NCBI GenBank assembly: GCA_029582155.1
Contig: CM055898.1
Location: forward strand, 18,750,229 to 18,814,228
Direction of reading: 5' to 3'
DNA: 64,000 nucleotides
Source of the DNA: Panopea generosa
Lineage: Eukaryota; Mollusca; Bivalvia; Adapedonta; Hiatellidae
The notes below the pieces were generated by a model that was given only the letters and a program-made list of their open reading frames with translations, searched no databases and was not told where the DNA came from. The position numbers and the translations under genes are program-made. The stretch's first letter is position 1. Each line of letters starts with the position of its first letter. Of this stretch, positions 52,601 to 58,672 are shown piece after piece.

Positions 52601-55600
52601 AAGAGGAAATAAAGGTAATGTATGGATTTGTTGTCATCTGCCTTTACAATATGCCTTTACAATGTGATACATTATAGCATCAAACAATGTTTTCTTTACA
52701 AATAACAGGTATATTAGGTCAGTCATATGCAGATACAACCAACTCTATGGGACAGACAGCTATATGTAAACACTGTCAACTATATGTCGATATAGCCGGC
52801 GATATAGGACAGTGAGCTATATGTAGATATAGTCAGCTGTCTAGGACAGACAGCTATTTTTAAATACAGTCAGCTGTATTGGACAGTCAGCTATTTGTAG
52901 ATACAGTCAGCTGTCTAGGACACAACTATTTGTAGATACAGTCAGCTGTCTAGGACAGACAGCTATTTGTAGATACAGTCAGCTGTATAGGACAGTCAGC
53001 TATTTGCAGATTCAGTCAGCTATTTAATACAGTCAACAATATGTAGATATATCGAACTATGGGATATCCAGCTCCATGTAAATACAGCCATCTGTATGGG
53101 ACAGCAAGCTCTATATATGTAGATATAGCTAGCTATATGTAGATACAGCCAACTGTATGGGACAGCAAGCTCTATATATGTAGATAAAGCTAGCTATATG
53201 TAGATACAGCCAACTGTATGGGACAGCAAGCTCTATATATGTAGATACTGCTAGCTATATATGTAGATGCAGCCAGTTGTATGGGACAGCAAGCTCTATA
53301 TATGTAGATATAGCTAGCTATATGTAGATACAGCCAACTGTATGGGACAGCAAGCTATATATATGTAGATATAGCTAGCTATATGTAGATACAGCCAACT
53401 GTATGGGACAGCAAGCTCTATATATGTAGATACAGCTAGCTGTATATGTAGATGCAGCCAGTTGTATGGGACAGCAAGCTCTATATATGTAGATATAGCT
53501 AGCTATATGTAGATACAGCCAACTGTATGGGACAGCAAGCTCTATATATGTAGATACAGCTGGCTATGTATGTAGATGCAGCCAGATGTATGGGACAGCA
53601 AGCTCTATATATGTAGATACAACTATCTATATATGTAAAAATAGCCAGCTGTATTGGGCAGCCAGCTATATACTTAGATTCATCCAACTACGAGACAGCC
53701 AGCTATATGTAGACATAGCCAACTGTATGGGACAGCAAGCTCTGTATATGTAGATACAGCTAGTTATGTATGTAGATGCAGCCAACTGTATGGAAAAACT
53801 AGCTATATATATATATATATCAATACAACCAGCTGTAAGGGACAGCCAGCTATATGTAGATATAGCTAGCTGTATGGGACAGCTAGCAATATATGTAGGT
53901 ATAGTTGGCTGTAAGGGACAGCCAGCCATATATGTAGAAACAGCCAGTTGTAAGGGACAGCTAGCTATATGTGTAAAAACAGCCAGCTGTATTGGGCAGC
54001 TACCTTCATATGTAAATACAGCCAGCTGTAAGGGACAGATAGCTATATATGTACATACAGTCAGCTGTATGGAACAGCTAGCTATATATGTAGATACAGT
54101 CAGCTGTGAGGGACAGCTAGCAATATATGTAGGTACAGTCGGCTGTAAGGGACAGCCAGCCATATATGTAGAAACAGCCAGTTGTAAGGGACAGCTAGCT
54201 ATACATGTAAATACAGCCAGCTGTATTGGGCAGCTACCTTCATATGTAAATACAGCCAGCTGTAAGGGACAGAAAGCTATATATGTAGATACAGTCAGCT
54301 GTATGAGACAAATAGCCATTTATGTAAATACAGTCAGCTGTATGGGACAGCTAGTTATATATGTAGATACAGTCAGCTGTAAGGGACAGCTAGCTATATA
54401 TGTAGATACAGTCAGCTGTATTGGACAGCTTGCTATATATGTAGATACAACCATCTGTATGGGACAGCTTGATATATATGTAGATACATACAGCCAGCTT
54501 TGTGTAGAAACAGTCAGTTGTATGGGACAGCTAGCTTTATATGTAGATGCAGCCAGCTATAAGGGACAGCTAACTATATATGTAGATACAGCCAGCTGTA
54601 TGGGACAGCTAGCTATATGTAGATACAGTCAGTTATATGGGATAGCTAGCTATGTATGAAAATACATCCAGCTGTATGGAGCAGCTAGTCATATATGTAG
54701 AAACAGTCAGCTGTGAGGGACAGCTAGCTATATATATGTAGGTACAATCAGCTGTGAGAGACAGCTAGCTATATATGTAGATACAGTCAGCTGTATGGGG
54801 CAGCTAACCATATATGTAGATACAGTCAGCTGTGAGGGACAGCTAGCTATGTATGTATATGCCGACAGCTATTAGGGACAGCTAGCTATGTATGAAGATA
54901 CAGCCAGCTGTATGGGACAGCTAGCTACGTATGTAGATACAGCCTGCTGGTTGGGACAGTTAGCTATATACAAATACAGCCAGTTATATGGGATAGCTAG
55001 CTATATATGAAGATACATTTAGCTGTATGGGGCAGCTAGCCGTATATGTAGATACAGTCAGCAGTGAGGGACAGCTAGCTATATAGCTAGGTACAGCTAT
55101 CTGTATGGAACAGCAAGCTCTATATATGTAGATACAGCCAACTGTATGGAACAGCTAGCTATATGTATATGTAGATACAGCCATCTGTATGGAACAGCTA
55201 GCTATATATATGTAGATACAGCTAGCTGTATGAGGCAGCTAGTTATATATATATGTAGAAACAGCCAACTGTTTTCATTTTTTTTGTGTTGTTCTGCCTA
55301 GCTTAGTCACTGTGACAGACTCATTTTGTCATGATGCAGTATTGTCTGTCAACTTAGCTTTTCATGAATTTTTGTTTCGTTTCTTCATGGTACGGTGCTA
55401 AGCTGTTGTGGCAGGATTGAGACCACTGTGGCAGGATTGGTCCACAGTAGTTTACTGTGATGGTATCAGGTAGTTATATGTAGCCCAATATGTACATATC
55501 ACATTCACTGCTGAGGTCTTTATGGGTTTGATCCTGTACTGCAAAAATTATATTTCAAAAGGACGTATTCAAGTGACTTCTGCTACAGAGAGTTCGATTC

Positions 55601-58600
55601 ATAAAATTAAAGTAAGAAAGTTTGAAAGGAAACTTGCCTAAAATATGGCATGTAATGGATTAGCATAATTATTTTTATGGCTATGTTATACACTATGTTA
55701 TTTATCATGTAATTAGTACATATAGGGCTGAAATAAATATCATGTTGTACCATTATTATTGTTGAAGAAACAAAACATTCTGATGTCATATATCTCATGT
55801 TACGTAGGGTGAATTCAAATTGCCAACTTTTCCTTATGGTATTCTTTACTTATTAAGTCCACTGTAGAAAACAGCACCAAACAGTTGACACAAAGCGTAT
55901 CATTTAAGTGTTGGCTAGTGAGGATGCAGGGATTTTAATACTTTAAATCACACATCCATAGCTGGGCTAGGTTAGCTCAGTCAGTAGTACTCTTACTCAA
56001 TCCAGGGGTCATGAATCTCCGCCCAACTTTAGTCTCCGTGATGATTGATATGGGACATTGCCTTTCTTTGTTATTCATCTCTTACTGCTGATTCAAGCAG
56101 GAAAGCTACCATTTACTTGTGAAGATGGGTATGTTTGAGTACTGGTTATTCTTCGAGGATCCAAAGAAAGAATAGTTAGGTTAACTGATCATCTGTTAGC
56201 CCTCGATGGCATAAAAATGATGCTAATTACATAGTAAACACACATCGTTAACTCTACAATCACTTAGGTTTGCCACAGCACATTTATATAAACTTATTTT
56301 GCAGAACAAGTTTTTTATGTTTGGGTATCACATATACATGTCTTGCAGCTAATGGACAAAATAAGGACAGAAAACGCAAAACTAAAAGAAGAAAATAGAG
56401 CATTAACACGAGTGGTTGCCAAGCTTTCTAAATAGGTAAACATTGCGATCGCGTGTTAGTGCCTCGTTTTAAGTTGCTTTACTGCAGAATGATAGACAAT
56501 TGTTCAATAGCAGCTACCCTCCCTGTATTTTCGTAACAGTGGCTTTTAACATTCATCTGGACGGTTCTGTGATAAAGCTTCACTATTTGATCATTGGGGT
56601 CATTGCATGTGGTTAGCTCTCTCTTCTGCAATATTTTGTTGACTTGTTTGTTCATTAAGTTATTGTTATTAGTTGTATATTTTGCATGGCTCACTTTTAC
56701 CAGTAACCACAGAGCATGTGTGTTTTACTTCTGCTCATTAATACACAGATATATTGAAATTTCAGTGTTGTTTCAATTTTGTATTAGAATTTATTTTGAA
56801 AATCAAATTTTCACTAAATGTTAAAACTGCATGCAAAAGCTTGTCTTTCCTCCCAGGTTCTTTACTGTTCAATGAATCTGTGCTGGGAGTACAGAATAAT
56901 GTGATACTCTAGTTGCCAATGAATCTGTGCTGGGAGTACAGATGTGATACTCTAGTTGCCAATGAATCTGTGCTGGGTGTACAGATGTGATACTCTAGTT
57001 GCCAGTGAATCTGTGCTGGGTGAACAGAATGATGTGATACTCTAGTTGCCAATGAATCTGTGCTGGGAGTACAGATATGGTACTCTAGTTGCCATTGAAT
57101 CTGTGCTGGGAGTACAGATGTGATGCTCTAGTTGCCAGTGATAGTTATTAACCAATTGAAAAAAAAGTATTATTATAGCCACTCAGATCTACAAACACTG
57201 TTTCATGCTCCCATAGCCAGGGGAAATTTCAAGGTCAAGGAATTTGGAACTGACCGGATAAATTTGGGATTTAAGAAAAAAATCTCCAAAGGAATATTTA
57301 TGACTTTCTGTTTCTTCTGAATAAAAGAGGTAGTAAGGATTGGCTGGATGGGAAGTTTGTTCAAAGTGACTTTCATCAGTTTTCTGTTTATACATTTTAC
57401 TTTTACAATTGATTTTATAAGTTTGCTTGACAGTCATTACAATTTGGCAGCATTATTATCATTTTTTTGTCATTTTCAGGCAAAGACTTGTGGAAATTGA
57501 GCTAATTTTATATTTCTGTTTTGTGAGACCTCTGTTTTAAACTTGGTATGTAAAACAATCATTCAACAGAAATCCATTATGGTTTATTGAGTCCTGTAGC
57601 TGTGGTTGATTGTTTCCTGTTGCCCTATATTAAGTGGAGTTATCTGAAGCAAGTTAAAGAAACATAGGAATCAAGTCTATAAAAGGCACACAACATCTTG
57701 ATGGATAAAAAGTAACCTTACATGAAAATTGGTAAAGCGTGTCTTTTCTTTTAGTTGCAATAATCTTCAGAAATTACTATTCGGTTCAGAATTGAATGAC
57801 AGGTCAAAAAGATTAAATAAATAACTTTGAAAGAATGGAAGAATGATGAAAAAATGTGTAACAATAAAGTCTTAATATAAGCCTGTTGTGGTTTTTAAAT
57901 ACGAATAAATACACTCAATATAACTTTGAATTGAGCTACTTTTAGTACAAGAAAGTTAAAGTTTACTAATCTGCATATTATGTGCTATAAAGTGCCGTTA
58001 ATCTACTTTAGTGCAAAAAAGTTAAATTAGTTTTTACTGATTTATTTTAGCTGGATTGTGAAGAAAGCTCAAGGCTATATATAAAATGCTCTCGAATCCG
58101 CTTTCTGGGCAGAACCAGTATTGAATAATTTTTTTTTATATAGGCATTGGTTCAAGAACGGGACAGAACTCGCATCATCTGCCATGAGCAGCCACACTCT
58201 ATCCACTACACTACACTACACTACTGCCCCACTTAAAGAAATTGAATTAACAATTAGATATAGGCACTGGCCTGAATTTACAGTATGGCAAACCAAAGAT
58301 GTTCAAATGAATTATTAACACATGTGCAAACATGTAATACAAGAAACTCTATTAGGAGTTGATTTTCTTAACATGTAACATAAAATCACTAGTTAGAGTA
58401 GATACTTTCTGACAAAAAACAACATAGAAGCGTTAACAACAAAATTAAAATAAACACTTGTGGGATCGAATTGATGTTAGAAATGGTAGAATTAAGAAGA
58501 ATTGTATCATGCACATACAGTTATTTATCTTTTTCACTGGTTTTGGTTCCCTGTTGCCTAATGACCTGTTTGTACAGTAAAATGATGAATAATTGTGAAC

Positions 58601-58641
58601 ATACGCTTGTACTTGTATAAGATGTATGAGACCTAACTCTG

Positions 58642-58672
<31 letters not shown>

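Noticed and set aside
53666..54659. ORFs of 217 (-) and 297 (+) codons resembling Cys-containing repeat proteins
   Set aside because: They overlap each other on opposite strands inside the 36-40-bp satellite, and codon content simply repeats the unit.
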